From positions 1 through 49,547 of the forward strand of contig CAMYYB010000011.1 in NCBI GenBank assembly GCA_947303335.1: 49,547 bases of DNA, in the 5' to 3' direction. Below, piece after piece: positions 1-7,077 of the stretch. The notes below the pieces were generated by a model, which was not told the origin of the DNA, made no database searches, and worked only from the letters and a program-made list of their open reading frames with translations. Numbering within the stretch: position 1 is the stretch's first letter; each line of letters begins with the position of its first letter. The stretch is from an uncultured Bacteroidales bacterium. Lineage in GTDB: Bacteria; Bacteroidota; Bacteroidia; Bacteroidales; F082. The translations under genes were made by a program, and so were the position numbers.

Positions 1-150
1 GAAACCTATGCTTCAACTAAATTGCGGAAGAACCACCAAAATCAGGAAAAGACAGACACTTGTGGTGTCAAGGTGTCGAAGTGTCAAAGTGTCAAAGTGT
101 CAAAGTGGTTTTCACAGCCGAAAAAACGTCCACTATATAGAAATAATTAA
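1..150 (+). CDS. possible C-terminal tail of an upstream gene (partial)
   Basis: Frame 1 is open from the first base to a TAA at 148-150, giving 49 residues with no start inside the window. The tail is basic and polar and reads through the 8-bp GTGTCAAA repeats as alternating Val-Lys-Val-Ser-Lys type residues. I recognise no family. It may be the 3' end of a gene entering from the left or a chance open frame in repeat DNA; sequence to the left of the window would decide. Confidence 0.2.
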   Translation, partial: ETYASTKLRKNHQNQEKTDTCGVKVSKCQSVKVSKWFSQPKKRPLYRNN

Positions 151-224
151 TTATTTATATATAGTGACCGCCTTGACACCTCAGAAATGAGTTTGACACC
201 GTGACACCGTGACACCCATGACAC
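65..224. repeat. symmetric 8-bp-period array around an AT-rich palindrome
   Basis: Five GTGTCA-type units sit at 65, 73 (variant GTGTCG), 81, 89 and 97, a strict 8-bp period. Five inverted TGACAC units follow at 174, 194, 202, 210 and 219. Between them, 131-166 is a 36-bp palindrome with 18-base arms and a single mismatch (outer arm CACTATATA, centre AATAATTAATTATT). A small CTCA-GAAA-TGAG hairpin lies at 180-191. The arrangement resembles iterons flanking an AT-rich palindrome or a long 3' hairpin; its function is unknown. Confidence 0.8.
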
Positions 225-303
225 CCTAGAGCTCGTGCAGAAACTTTTTTTCAAAAAATGAAAAAAGTTCCACAAAAATTCGAAAACCGCAAAATCGCCA
301 CCC

Positions 304-312
304 TACCTTTGC
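304..312 (+). promoter_or_regulatory. -7 promoter element with no gene close downstream
   Basis: TACCTTTGC matches the Bacteroidota -7 consensus TAnnTTTGC. The next convincing start codon is at 749, beyond two tandem arrays, so any transcript would carry a leader of about 430 nt or be non-coding. Confidence 0.4.
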
Positions 313-495
313 AGCGTCTTTCGAATGACAACCGTTCTTTGATGTCTTGACAAGAAACTATTTTCGATGCGAAATCGAAACACTTCCGAAATCAATTTAG
401 ACGAATGACCAAAATGACCATCTTGATGGATTAACACAAAATTAACATTAACAGGTGATAATTTGAGTCCGAATTTAATATTTCTGCCGAATTTC

Positions 496-550
496 TAATT
501 CCTATGTAACTCCTACTTAACTCCTACTTAACTCCTACCTAAGGATAGGA
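496..550 (+). repeat. 11-bp tandem array
   Basis: Units of 11 bp start at 496, 507, 518, 529 and 540. The core unit is TAACTCCTACT; the first copy differs at three positions (TAATTCCTATG) and the last is degenerate (TAAGGATAGGA). The period is close to one helical turn. Confidence 0.85.
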
Positions 551-609
551 TGGGGTTTTAACAAATGTTCCTCTCATAGCGAAACGGATTCTCACCGAAT
601 TTTACCGCT

Positions 610-675
610 CCCACGAGGGAAATATTTTTTCCCCACGAGGGAATTTTTTCTCTCCCACGAGAAAAATATTTTTTC
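610..675 (+). repeat. 22-bp tandem array (3 copies)
   Basis: CCCACGAGG or CCCACGAGA begins at 610, 632 and 654, each followed by an A/T run, so the period is 22 bp, twice that of the preceding array. It lies just upstream of the yegP-like promoter and could be an operator region for that operon (inference). Confidence 0.8.
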
Positions 676-710
676 ACCTCAGTTTTTTCCCTACATCAAG
701 AAAAAAAATG

Positions 711-719
711 TATATTTGC
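711..719 (+). promoter_or_regulatory. -7 promoter element of the yegP-lytS-lytR operon
   Basis: TATATTTGC fits TAnnTTTGC and lies 29 bp before the ATG at 749. Confidence 0.75.
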
Positions 720-748
720 AGCCTAAACCACCTTAAAAACGAGAAAAA

Positions 749-1084
749 ATGGGAAAATTTGAAATTACCACCAGAAAGAACGGTGAGTTCCAGTTCAATC
801 TGAAGGCCACTAACGGCCAAGTCATCCTTACCAGCCAAGGTTACAAATCAAAGGCCACCTGCCTCAACGGCGTTGAATCCGTCAAGAAAAACAGTCAGGA
901 AGAGAAGCGTTTTGAAGTGAAGCAAGCCTCAAACGGCAAGCCTTATTTCAACCTGATGGCTACCAACGGGCAAGTCATTGGATCGAGTCAGATGTATGCC
1001 AGCGAAGTGACTATGCGTAATGGTATTGCATCGGTGATGAAGAACGCTCCTGACGCACAAGTCGTCGATCTGACGGAAGAGTAA
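749..1084 (+). CDS. YegP-like UPF0339/DUF1508 protein with two repeats
   Basis: This 111-residue protein consists of two copies of the short beta-rich UPF0339 module, roughly residues 3-50 and 54-101. Each carries the typical pattern: polar start, F-x-F/Y-N-L-x-A-x-N-G-Q-V-I, S-Q-x-Y, then N-G-(I/V)-x-S-V-x-K-N. The family (E. coli YegP type) is widespread and of unknown biochemical function; it has been linked loosely to stress. There is no signal peptide, so it is cytosolic. It starts 29 bp after a good -7 element, and its stop is 3 bp before the sensor kinase gene, which implies one operon with the two-component system. Family assignment is firm; role is not known. Confidence 0.9.
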   Translation: MGKFEITTRKNGEFQFNLKATNGQVILTSQGYKSKATCLNGVESVKKNSQEEKRFEVKQASNGKPYFNLMATNGQVIGSSQMYASEVTMRNGIASVMKNAPDAQVVDLTEE

Positions 1085-1087
1085 TCA

Positions 1088-2176
1088 ATGGCCAAGAGAA
1101 AACGCACCCTGCCTGCCCTGCCTGAGTTGCCGACAGCCAATATGGGTCTGTTGGAACGCCTCTATAAAAACGGCGTGGTATGGATAGTGTTGTTTGTCGT
1201 ATTTTTCACCGTACATTCCAACAGTAACTACCTGTTTAGGGCCGCCAGTTCGCTTTGTTTCGTGGGGCTGGTGGCTCTTTTGGTTACTTTTATAAACAAA
1301 GTTCTGATTGACCCTTTCCTGAAACGGGGCCAGGTGGTATTCTTCATTTTGCTTTCCATTTTAGCCCTTTGTGTTTGGGCGGCAACTTCGACAGCTATTG
1401 ATAGCCTGCTGCTCCATTGGATTGACAAGAGTCCGTTCGGTGAGATGCAGTTTTTCCCTTTTGTTTTTCTTGCCTTTATGGTGCGTCTCATTTGGTTCAT
1501 TTCCACCTATGCCATCGTGGTGATTTTCTATTACCAGCGTAAGGAAAACGAGGAAAGAATCATCGCCGACCAGCTGAAAAGCGAAAAACTGAATATGGAA
1601 TTGCGCTACTTAAGGTCGCAAATCAACCCGCATTTCCTGTTCAATGCACTCAACAACATCTATTCTATGGTTTACACGCATGACGACAATGCTGCCAACG
1701 GCGTATTGAAGTTGAGCGAGATGCTGCGCTATGTGCTGGTCGACTGCCAAACCGAAGTGATTCCATTGAGCAAAGAAATCAACTATATCGAGAACTTCAT
1801 TGACTTTCAGATGATGCGTATGGCTGGTCCTCGCGACGTGCTATTGACTAAAGAGGTGGAGAAGGAGGAGTTCACTATGGCTCCCATGATTTTGCAGCCT
1901 ATCGTTGAGAACTGTTTCAAATACAGCCGATTGGAAACCCATCCCGAGGGCTTTGTGCATATCAGCATCAGACAGCATGACGACAAGTTCAGTTTTGTAG
2001 CTGAAAACACGGTGGCCAAAAACACTTTACCTATGGCAAACAACGGGACGAGTGAAAAGAAATCAGGCATCGGTCAGAAAAACGTGCAACAGCGCTTAAT
2101 GCTGCATTATGGTATGGATTATATTTTTGACATACAACAAGATAATGAAACCTATAAAGTAAGAATAGAGCTATGA
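1088..2176 (+). CDS. LytS-family sensor histidine kinase
   Basis: A 362-residue membrane kinase of the His_kinase (PF06580) class. The N-terminal half has about four membrane segments (about residues 30-45, 53-70, 82-104 and 122-146), then a short coiled linker. The phosphoacceptor motif Q-I-N-P-H-F-L-F-N has His182. The ATP-binding domain shows the N-box L-Q-P-I-V-E-N-C with Asn275 and a G-box G-I-G-Q-K-N-V-Q-Q-R-L near the C-terminus. No extracellular sensor domain is apparent, so the membrane part probably senses. It overlaps the response regulator gene by 4 bp (ATGA), so the two are translationally coupled. Signal and regulon are unknown. Confidence 0.93.
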   Translation: MAKRKRTLPALPELPTANMGLLERLYKNGVVWIVLFVVFFTVHSNSNYLFRAASSLCFVGLVALLVTFINKVLIDPFLKRGQVVFFILLSILALCVWAATSTAIDSLLLHWIDKSPFGEMQFFPFVFLAFMVRLIWFISTYAIVVIFYYQRKENEERIIADQLKSEKLNMELRYLRSQINPHFLFNALNNIYSMVYTHDDNAANGVLKLSEMLRYVLVDCQTEVIPLSKEINYIENFIDFQMMRMAGPRDVLLTKEVEKEEFTMAPMILQPIVENCFKYSRLETHPEGFVHISIRQHDDKFSFVAENTVAKNTLPMANNGTSEKKSGIGQKNVQQRLMLHYGMDYIFDIQQDNETYKVRIEL

Positions 2177-2892
2177 AAGAGAAGTATAATGTGATTATTG
2201 TAGACGACGAGTATCTGGCCCAAAAACTGTTGCAGGACTATGTATCGAAAGTGGACAGTCTGCAATTGGTGGCTACCTGTTCCAATGCATTCGAGGCCAT
2301 GAATGCATTGAATGCGTATGAAGTCGACATCATGCTTTTGGACATACAGATGCCTGATTTAACGGGGCTTGAATTGGTGAAAAGCCTGGAGAAGAAGCCT
2401 GCCGTAATCTTTACTACAGCCTATTCGGAATACGCCGTCGACGCGTTTAATCTCGCTGTGACAGATTATCTTCTCAAACCTTTTGACTTCCAGCGATTCT
2501 TCCAAGCCATCAACAAGGTTATTGGCAATGGACAGCCCAAGGGCTCTGGGGTTAGACCTGCCGATACGGTCAGCCAATCGAGTGATTTTATCACAGTTAA
2601 AGCGGACTACAAACTCTATAAGATTAACTTTGACGATTTGCTCTATATCGAAGGGCAACATGAATACGTGACTTTCCACACCACGCAACGCCGCATTACG
2701 GCTTTGTTCGCTTTGAAGGATTTGGAGGATGTGCTGCCCAAGGACAAGTTCGTGCGTGTCCATAAATCTTATATCGTTTCTTTCAGGCACATTCAGGATA
2801 TGGACAAGAACGACGTCACCGTAGCAGGTACTAAAATCCCCGTCGGCTTAAGTTTTCGCGACGACTTGCTTGCCCGTCTGCAAAGAGTCTGA
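2173..2892 (+). CDS. LytTR-family response regulator
   Basis: A 239-residue regulator paired with the kinase upstream. The receiver domain (about 1-125) has the acidic pair D-D-E near residue 11, the phosphorylated Asp57 in L-L-D-I-Q-M-P-D, the conserved Thr in F-T-T-A-Y and Lys103 in L-L-K-P-F. The C-terminal LytTR DNA-binding domain (about 140-239) has the usual L-Y-I-E-G-Q-H-E-Y and F-V-R-V-H-K-S-Y-I-V motifs. LytTR proteins bind pairs of short direct repeats spaced about two helical turns apart, so the phased arrays upstream of this operon are candidate sites (inference). The 3' end faces the minus-strand chromate genes 10 bp away. Confidence 0.93.
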   Translation: MKEKYNVIIVDDEYLAQKLLQDYVSKVDSLQLVATCSNAFEAMNALNAYEVDIMLLDIQMPDLTGLELVKSLEKKPAVIFTTAYSEYAVDAFNLAVTDYLLKPFDFQRFFQAINKVIGNGQPKGSGVRPADTVSQSSDFITVKADYKLYKINFDDLLYIEGQHEYVTFHTTQRRITALFALKDLEDVLPKDKFVRVHKSYIVSFRHIQDMDKNDVTVAGTKIPVGLSFRDDLLARLQRV

Positions 2893-2901
2893 CAAACTGT
2901 T

Positions 2902-3441
2902 TCAATACACCAAGAGTCCTACGGCACCGGATAGTACTATCAGCAGTATGGGGTTGGCCTTGAAGAAATAGGAGGCAACAAACCCAACCACGCAGATAAT
3001 CACGCTGATATTGCTTTGACCATTCCCGAAATCGGGGAAGTTTTGCAGATTCATCATTGAGAGGCCTGCAGCGAAGATGAGACCCGCAATAGCGGGTTTC
3101 AAGCCTTTAAGCATGTTGCTCATCAAAGTGTTGTTTTTCTTGCTCATGAAGAGCTTGAGGATGAAATACACCATGATGATTGAAGGCAGGCATAGTGCAA
3201 ACGAGGCTAATAATGAACCACCGAAACCTGCTGTAGTGTAACCCACGTAGGTCGCCAAGTTGATGGAAATAGGGCCAGGAGTCATCTGCGAGATGGCTAC
3301 CATATCGGCAAATTCTGTAGTCGTCATCCAGGCATAATGTTCCACCACCTCATGCTGGATGAGCGAGAGCATGGCGTAGCCACCACCGAAGCCTAACACA
3401 CCTATCTTGACAAAGACCCAAAGCAGTTGCAGGTAGATCAT
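2902..3441 (-). CDS. chromate transporter family, second half-size subunit
   Basis: A 179-residue membrane protein of the ChrA (CHR) family, half-length type. The N-terminus carries the family signature F-V-K-I-G-x-x-G-F-G-G-G-Y-A-M-L, followed by E-F-A-D-M-V-A-I-S-Q-M-T-P-G-P-I-S. About five to six membrane segments are seen. Half-size CHR proteins usually act as a pair, and here the partner gene lies directly upstream with a 4-bp overlap. CHR proteins export chromate or related anions; the true substrate in gut anaerobes is uncertain. Confidence 0.9.
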   Translation of the reverse strand: MIYLQLLWVFVKIGVLGFGGGYAMLSLIQHEVVEHYAWMTTTEFADMVAISQMTPGPISINLATYVGYTTAGFGGSLLASFALCLPSIIMVYFILKLFMSKKNNTLMSNMLKGLKPAIAGLIFAAGLSMMNLQNFPDFGNGQSNISVIICVVGFVASYFFKANPILLIVLSGAVGLLVY

Positions 3442-4001
3442 GACTTGGCCTCCTTGTTCTTAGTTTTCTTGTTGATGAGAATTGCATAAACCAAGCTACC
3501 AACAATGGCGGCAAGGATAACGTATGCCGGTGAAATCTTGAGCCACCAGATGAGAAACACGGTCACAATGGGAATGATAGCCGTCTTCCAAGTAACCTTG
3601 GCTGACTTGATCATACGCAGGGAAGGGGCAAGGATAAGGGCCACCACGCAGGGACGGATGCCTTTAAAGATACGCTCCACCACAGGTTGTTCGCGATACT
3701 CGCGGAACACCGTAGCCAATAAAAGGATGATGACGATGGAGGGAATAATAGCGCCCAACATTGTAGCAAAAGCACCTTTCGTTCCTGCAACACGATGCCC
3801 GACATACAATGCGGTATTGACGGCAAACACACCCGGAAGCGACTGAACCACAGCAATCATATCCCAAAACTCTTCGTTGGGAATCCACTTCTTCTGATCC
3901 ACCACAACCTTCTCTACCATCGACAGCATGGCATAGCCGCCGCCAAGGGTAAAGGCTCCGATTTTGAAAAATGACCAAAACAGTTGAAATGACTTTTTCA
4001 T
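3438..4001 (-). CDS. chromate transporter family, first half-size subunit
   Basis: A 187-residue CHR-family half transporter with the signature F-F-K-I-G-A-F-T-L-G-G-G-Y-A-M-L at the N-terminus and a Q-S-L-P-G-V-F-A-V-N motif. Its stop overlaps the start of the second subunit, so they form a dimeric pair. The -7 element TAATTTTGC (minus strand, 4013-4005) ends only 3 nt before the ATG, so the mRNA may be leaderless. The start is fixed by the family: these proteins begin a few residues before the F-K-I-G motif. The gene is divergent from the YbjQ-family gene. Confidence 0.9.
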   Translation of the reverse strand: MKKSFQLFWSFFKIGAFTLGGGYAMLSMVEKVVVDQKKWIPNEEFWDMIAVVQSLPGVFAVNTALYVGHRVAGTKGAFATMLGAIIPSIVIILLLATVFREYREQPVVERIFKGIRPCVVALILAPSLRMIKSAKVTWKTAIIPIVTVFLIWWLKISPAYVILAAIVGSLVYAILINKKTKNKEAKS

Positions 4002-4004
4002 GCC

Positions 4005-4013
4005 GCAAAATTA
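4005..4013 (-). promoter_or_regulatory. -7 element 3 nt from the chromate transporter start
   Basis: On the minus strand TAATTTTGC runs from 4013 to 4005, and the ATG is at 4001-3999. With the usual spacing transcription would begin at about the start codon. Confidence 0.6.
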
Positions 4014-4044
4014 CAGGTTTTTGTTCATTGAATCAAAAATGCAG

Positions 4045-4053
4045 TATATTTGC
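4045..4053 (+). promoter_or_regulatory. -7 promoter element of the YbjQ-family gene
   Basis: TATATTTGC lies 27 bp upstream of the ATG at 4081 and is divergent from the chromate transporter promoter. Confidence 0.75.
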
Positions 4054-4080
4054 AGGCAAAATTGGTAAATATATTGCGTT

Positions 4081-4401
4081 ATGATACTAACCACTACACC
4101 GACCGTTGAAGGTCATATCATCACAGAATACAAAGGTGTTGTATTCGGAGAAATCATTTCTGGAGTGAATTTCATTAAGGATTTTAAGGCCAGTCTCCGC
4201 GATATTGTCGGCGGGCGTTCCGGCTCATACGAGGAAGAACTAATCAATGCTCGTAACCAAGCCATGAGAGAGTTGGAAGAACGTGCCCGTCAAATGAATG
4301 CAGATGCTGTAGTAGGCATTGATTTAGACTATGAGGTGTTAGGCCAAAACGGTTCGATGTTGATGGTCTCTGCTTCAGGTACTGCAGTAAAATTGCAATA
4401 A
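4081..4401 (+). CDS. YbjQ/UPF0145 family protein
   Basis: A 106-residue soluble protein of the YbjQ (PF01906) family. It shows the start T-T-T-P-T-V-E-G, then the G-x-x-x-G-x-N-F-I-K-D glycine region, R-S-G-S-Y-E-E-E-L, a helix with R-x-x-A-x-x-E-L-E-E-R-A, and [11 protein letters not shown]. The family is often annotated as putative heavy-metal binding on weak structural grounds, and its function is not established. It has its own promoter and lies 25 bp before the GltS gene, so they may be cotranscribed. Length is typical for the family. Confidence 0.9.
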   Translation: MILTTTPTVEGHIITEYKGVVFGEIISGVNFIKDFKASLRDIVGGRSGSYEEELINARNQAMRELEERARQMNADAVVGIDLDYEVLGQNGSMLMVSASGTAVKLQ

Positions 4402-4426
4402 ACCGATAATCAAATAATAAAAAAGT

Positions 4427-5839
4427 ATGCTTTTAGACGTTTCTGTAATGACCTTTGACCGGCCTGAGGCCTGGCAATGGTTGGTGCAATTCTGTATCTT
4501 GGCAACGGCTCTTCTTTTGGGAAACGTGCTGAGAACCAAAGTGCCATTTTTGAACAAAAGCTTGCTGCCCTCGGCCTTGTTAGGTGGCTTGCTGCTTCTT
4601 GTCTTTAAGGCTTTCCCCAATTGCCGTGACATCATCAACAAGCCGATGATGGAAATCGTTACTTATCACATGCTGGGTCTTGGATTTGTGGCCTTAGCAT
4701 TGAAAAACAACAAAATAGAATCGAAATCCACACCCATGAAGGTGATTGAGACGGGTGCTTTGACGGCTTCCACATACGTTATTCAAGGAATTGTGGGTCT
4801 CATTGTTTCCATTTTGTTCTTCTATTTTGGCAAACGTCTATTCTATGCCGCCGGTCTGCTACTTCCTATGGGCTATGGTCAGGGACCGGGACAGGCCTTG
4901 AACTTCGGTAAGATTTTCACTGGTTGGGCAACGCAGCAGGGTATTGACTTTCCTGGTGCCGACTTCGGTTTGTCCATTGCAGCGACTGGCTTCATCGTCG
5001 GTAGTGTCGTCGGTGTGATTTACATGAACATTCTGCGCCGCAAAGGCATTCTCTCCCGCAAAAAGATTGCCAAAGCTCAGATGAATACCTTGGAGGATTA
5101 CGAAAGCAAGGGGGAAATTCCCGATGCCGAGTCTATCGATAAGCTTTCGGTTCAGGTCTGCATGGTGTTGTTCGTCTATTTTCTCGTTTATCTCTTCACC
5201 AATTGGATTCAGAACATGGAGTTAGGCAACTTCGGCACCAACACGCTGAAACCCATGTTGTGGGGATTCAATTTCCTGATTGGCACGTTGTTCGGCATCC
5301 TGTTCAAGTGGATTTTGAGCCGTTTCAAGAAAGCCAAATTGATGAGCCGTGAATATATCAACAATTATATGCTGAACCGCATTAGCGGTTTCTGCTTCGA
5401 TATCATGATTGTGGCGGGTACCGCTGCCATCAGTTTCGAGAACTTCGGTAAGTTTGTATTACCCTTCTCCATCATTGTCACCTTGGGTGCCATCGTTACC
5501 TTCATCTACGTGCTGTGGATTTCAAAGCATTTGTATCCCAACTACAAATACGAAGGTTTCTTCTCAATGTTTGGAATGCTGACGGGTACAGCCAGCAACG
5601 GCATGATTCTGCTCCGCGAAATCGACCCGAAGTTTGAGACCCCTGCTGCAAACAACCTTGTGCTGCAAACCCTTTCGGCTATTGTGCTGGGCTTCCCGGT
5701 TTTGTTGCTTGTGGGTTATGCCCCGCAGAGCCTGAATGCGACTTTCATCACCTTGGGCATTCTAATTGTCTTCTGGGCAGCCTTAACGGTGTTTATGCTG
5801 CGGACCAAGATTTTCAAGGGAAAGAAGAAGAATAGTTAA
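4427..5839 (+). CDS. GltS-type sodium/glutamate symporter
   Basis: A 470-residue polytopic membrane protein with about 11-13 hydrophobic segments in two inverted halves. The pore-loop motifs expected for GltS are present: G-Y-G-Q-G-P-G-Q-A near residue 150 and G-M-L-T-G-T-A-S-N-G near residue 385. A cytosolic loop separates the halves (about 205-235). The family imports glutamate with sodium at the cytoplasmic membrane. This protein is longer than E. coli GltS (about 400 residues) and diverged in the motif regions, so the substrate could be another carboxylate. Its 3' end overlaps the convergent namZ gene by 4 bp. Confidence 0.8.
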   Translation: MLLDVSVMTFDRPEAWQWLVQFCILATALLLGNVLRTKVPFLNKSLLPSALLGGLLLLVFKAFPNCRDIINKPMMEIVTYHMLGLGFVALALKNNKIESKSTPMKVIETGALTASTYVIQGIVGLIVSILFFYFGKRLFYAAGLLLPMGYGQGPGQALNFGKIFTGWATQQGIDFPGADFGLSIAATGFIVGSVVGVIYMNILRRKGILSRKKIAKAQMNTLEDYESKGEIPDAESIDKLSVQVCMVLFVYFLVYLFTNWIQNMELGNFGTNTLKPMLWGFNFLIGTLFGILFKWILSRFKKAKLMSREYINNYMLNRISGFCFDIMIVAGTAAISFENFGKFVLPFSIIVTLGAIVTFIYVLWISKHLYPNYKYEGFFSMFGMLTGTASNGMILLREIDPKFETPAANNLVLQTLSAIVLGFPVLLLVGYAPQSLNATFITLGILIVFWAALTVFMLRTKIFKGKKKNS

Positions 5840-7032
5840 TACAACAGATATTTGGCTCGGATGGCCTTGAAGGCCTCCAAGTCTTTGTTCCATGAAGCGC
5901 GGATGTCGTCCGCGCTTTTTCCTTTTTCTATGTCGCGCTGTAACTGCTGGTCGCCAGAAAGCTTGACGAAATAGTTGTTGAAAAAGCCATTGTCCTTAAG
6001 TTGTTGATAGGCCTCAATAAGCCATTCTATATGAAGTTGGTTGGTGTTGTAGGTGTAATCATGGGCAAATTCGACGAGATTTTCTCCTCTACAACGCTGG
6101 CCTTCAAGCAGAGGCTTGGTGGCACCAGTAGTGCTTTGAGGCGTGAAGGTATAACTTCCCCGCATATTGGGATGACCGTAGACTTGGAAAGGCGTATCGG
6201 TACCGCGCCCGATACTGACAATAGTACCCTCAAAGAAGCAAAGGGTAGGATAGAGGTAGACCGACTCCCAGTTGGGCAGGTTGGGTGAGGGACGCACAGG
6301 CAGTTCGTAGATTGCATTGCGACTGTAATTATTAATAGGTATAACTGTGAGGTCACAGCGGACGCCATCTTTCAGCCAGCCCTCGCCATTCACCATCTTG
6401 GCGTATTCGCCTATGGTCATTCCGTAAACCACTGGAACGGGGTGCATTCCAACAAACGACTTGTTCTCTGGCTTCAGCACAGGACCGTCCACGAAGAATA
6501 CGTTTGGATTGGGTCGGTCAAGCACGATGACAGGGATATGGTTTTCAGCGGCGGCCTCCATCACATAACTCATGGTGGAGATATAAGTGTAGAAACGCAC
6601 CCCCACGTCCTGCAAGTCAAAGAGGATAATGTCGATGTCTTGCAGCATTTCCGTTGTGGGCTTCTTGGTTTTGCCGTAGAGCGAGGCGATGGGAAGTCCG
6701 GTTTTTCCATCCTTGCCGTTGTTTACCTTGGCTCCTGCATCGGCTGTACCCCTGAAACCGTGTTCTGGGGTGAAGATTTTGCTGACGTTGATGCTGTAAG
6801 CAAGCAGGGTGTCCACCAGATGCATTTTCCCGACAATGCTGGTCTGGTTGGCCACAACACCTACACTTTTCCCTTGCAAGAGAGGCAGATAATCATCAAG
6901 TTGCATAGCGGCAGAGATGTAATGAGACTTGTCGATGAATCCCAAAGCGGGTTTGTCGTTAGCGTTTTGGGCTTGACTTGCCAAAGAAAGCAAGAAAAAC
7001 AATCCTGCGAACCATAAGATTTGTCGTTTCAT
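5836..7032 (-). CDS. namZ: NamZ-like exo-beta-N-acetylmuramidase (DUF1343)
   Basis: A 398-residue secreted protein with a signal peptide (residues 1-21, ending A-S-Q-A). The DUF1343 signatures are clear: V-G-V-V-A-N-Q-T-S, F-T-P-E-H-G-F-R-G, L-Y-G-K-T-K-K-P-T, D-L-Q-D-V-G-V-R-F-Y-T-Y and V-L-D-R-P-N-P. This family was identified as NamZ (GH171), which removes terminal MurNAc from peptidoglycan fragments. In Bacteroidota it would act in the periplasm in wall recycling. It complements the NagZ-type protein encoded at 22180-25140. Length matches the family. The promoter is shared face to face with the permease gene. Confidence 0.9.
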   Translation of the reverse strand: MKRQILWFAGLFFLLSLASQAQNANDKPALGFIDKSHYISAAMQLDDYLPLLQGKSVGVVANQTSIVGKMHLVDTLLAYSINVSKIFTPEHGFRGTADAGAKVNNGKDGKTGLPIASLYGKTKKPTTEMLQDIDIILFDLQDVGVRFYTYISTMSYVMEAAAENHIPVIVLDRPNPNVFFVDGPVLKPENKSFVGMHPVPVVYGMTIGEYAKMVNGEGWLKDGVRCDLTVIPINNYSRNAIYELPVRPSPNLPNWESVYLYPTLCFFEGTIVSIGRGTDTPFQVYGHPNMRGSYTFTPQSTTGATKPLLEGQRCRGENLVEFAHDYTYNTNQLHIEWLIEAYQQLKDNGFFNNYFVKLSGDQQLQRDIEKGKSADDIRASWNKDLEAFKAIRAKYLLY

Positions 7033-7046
7033 TTCAGTTTTATTTT

Positions 7047-7062
7047 TACCTTTGCAAAATTA
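7047..7062. promoter_or_regulatory. overlapping divergent -7 elements (namZ and permease)
   Basis: On the plus strand TACCTTTGC occupies 7047-7055, 22 bp before the permease ATG at 7078. On the minus strand TAATTTTGC occupies 7062-7054, 21 bp before the namZ ATG at 7032. The two elements share their GC bases, so the promoters face each other and cannot be occupied together. Confidence 0.65.
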
Positions 7063-7077
7063 TTGAATTTCCTACAA

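Larger units (their letters stand above)
225..748. other. intergenic region, repeat-rich, no recognised gene
   Basis: No convincing coding frame is seen. The stretch contains a promoter-like element at 304-312, a short ATGACCA/ATGACCA doublet around 404-420, an 11-bp-period array at 496-550, a 22-bp-period array at 610-675 and the promoter of the yegP-like gene at 711-719. Confidence 0.7.

Noticed and set aside
8-190. A 60-residue plus-strand ORF through the first array
   Set aside because: No promoter, composition follows the repeats, and it crosses the 36-bp palindrome.
3611-4008. Extra minus-strand ORFs within the chromate transporter gene
   Set aside because: They are out-of-frame shadows; the transporter frame carries the family motifs.
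7021-7077. Upstream start for the Lol-type permease
   Set aside because: It lies before the -7 element at 7047 and adds residues not expected for the family.
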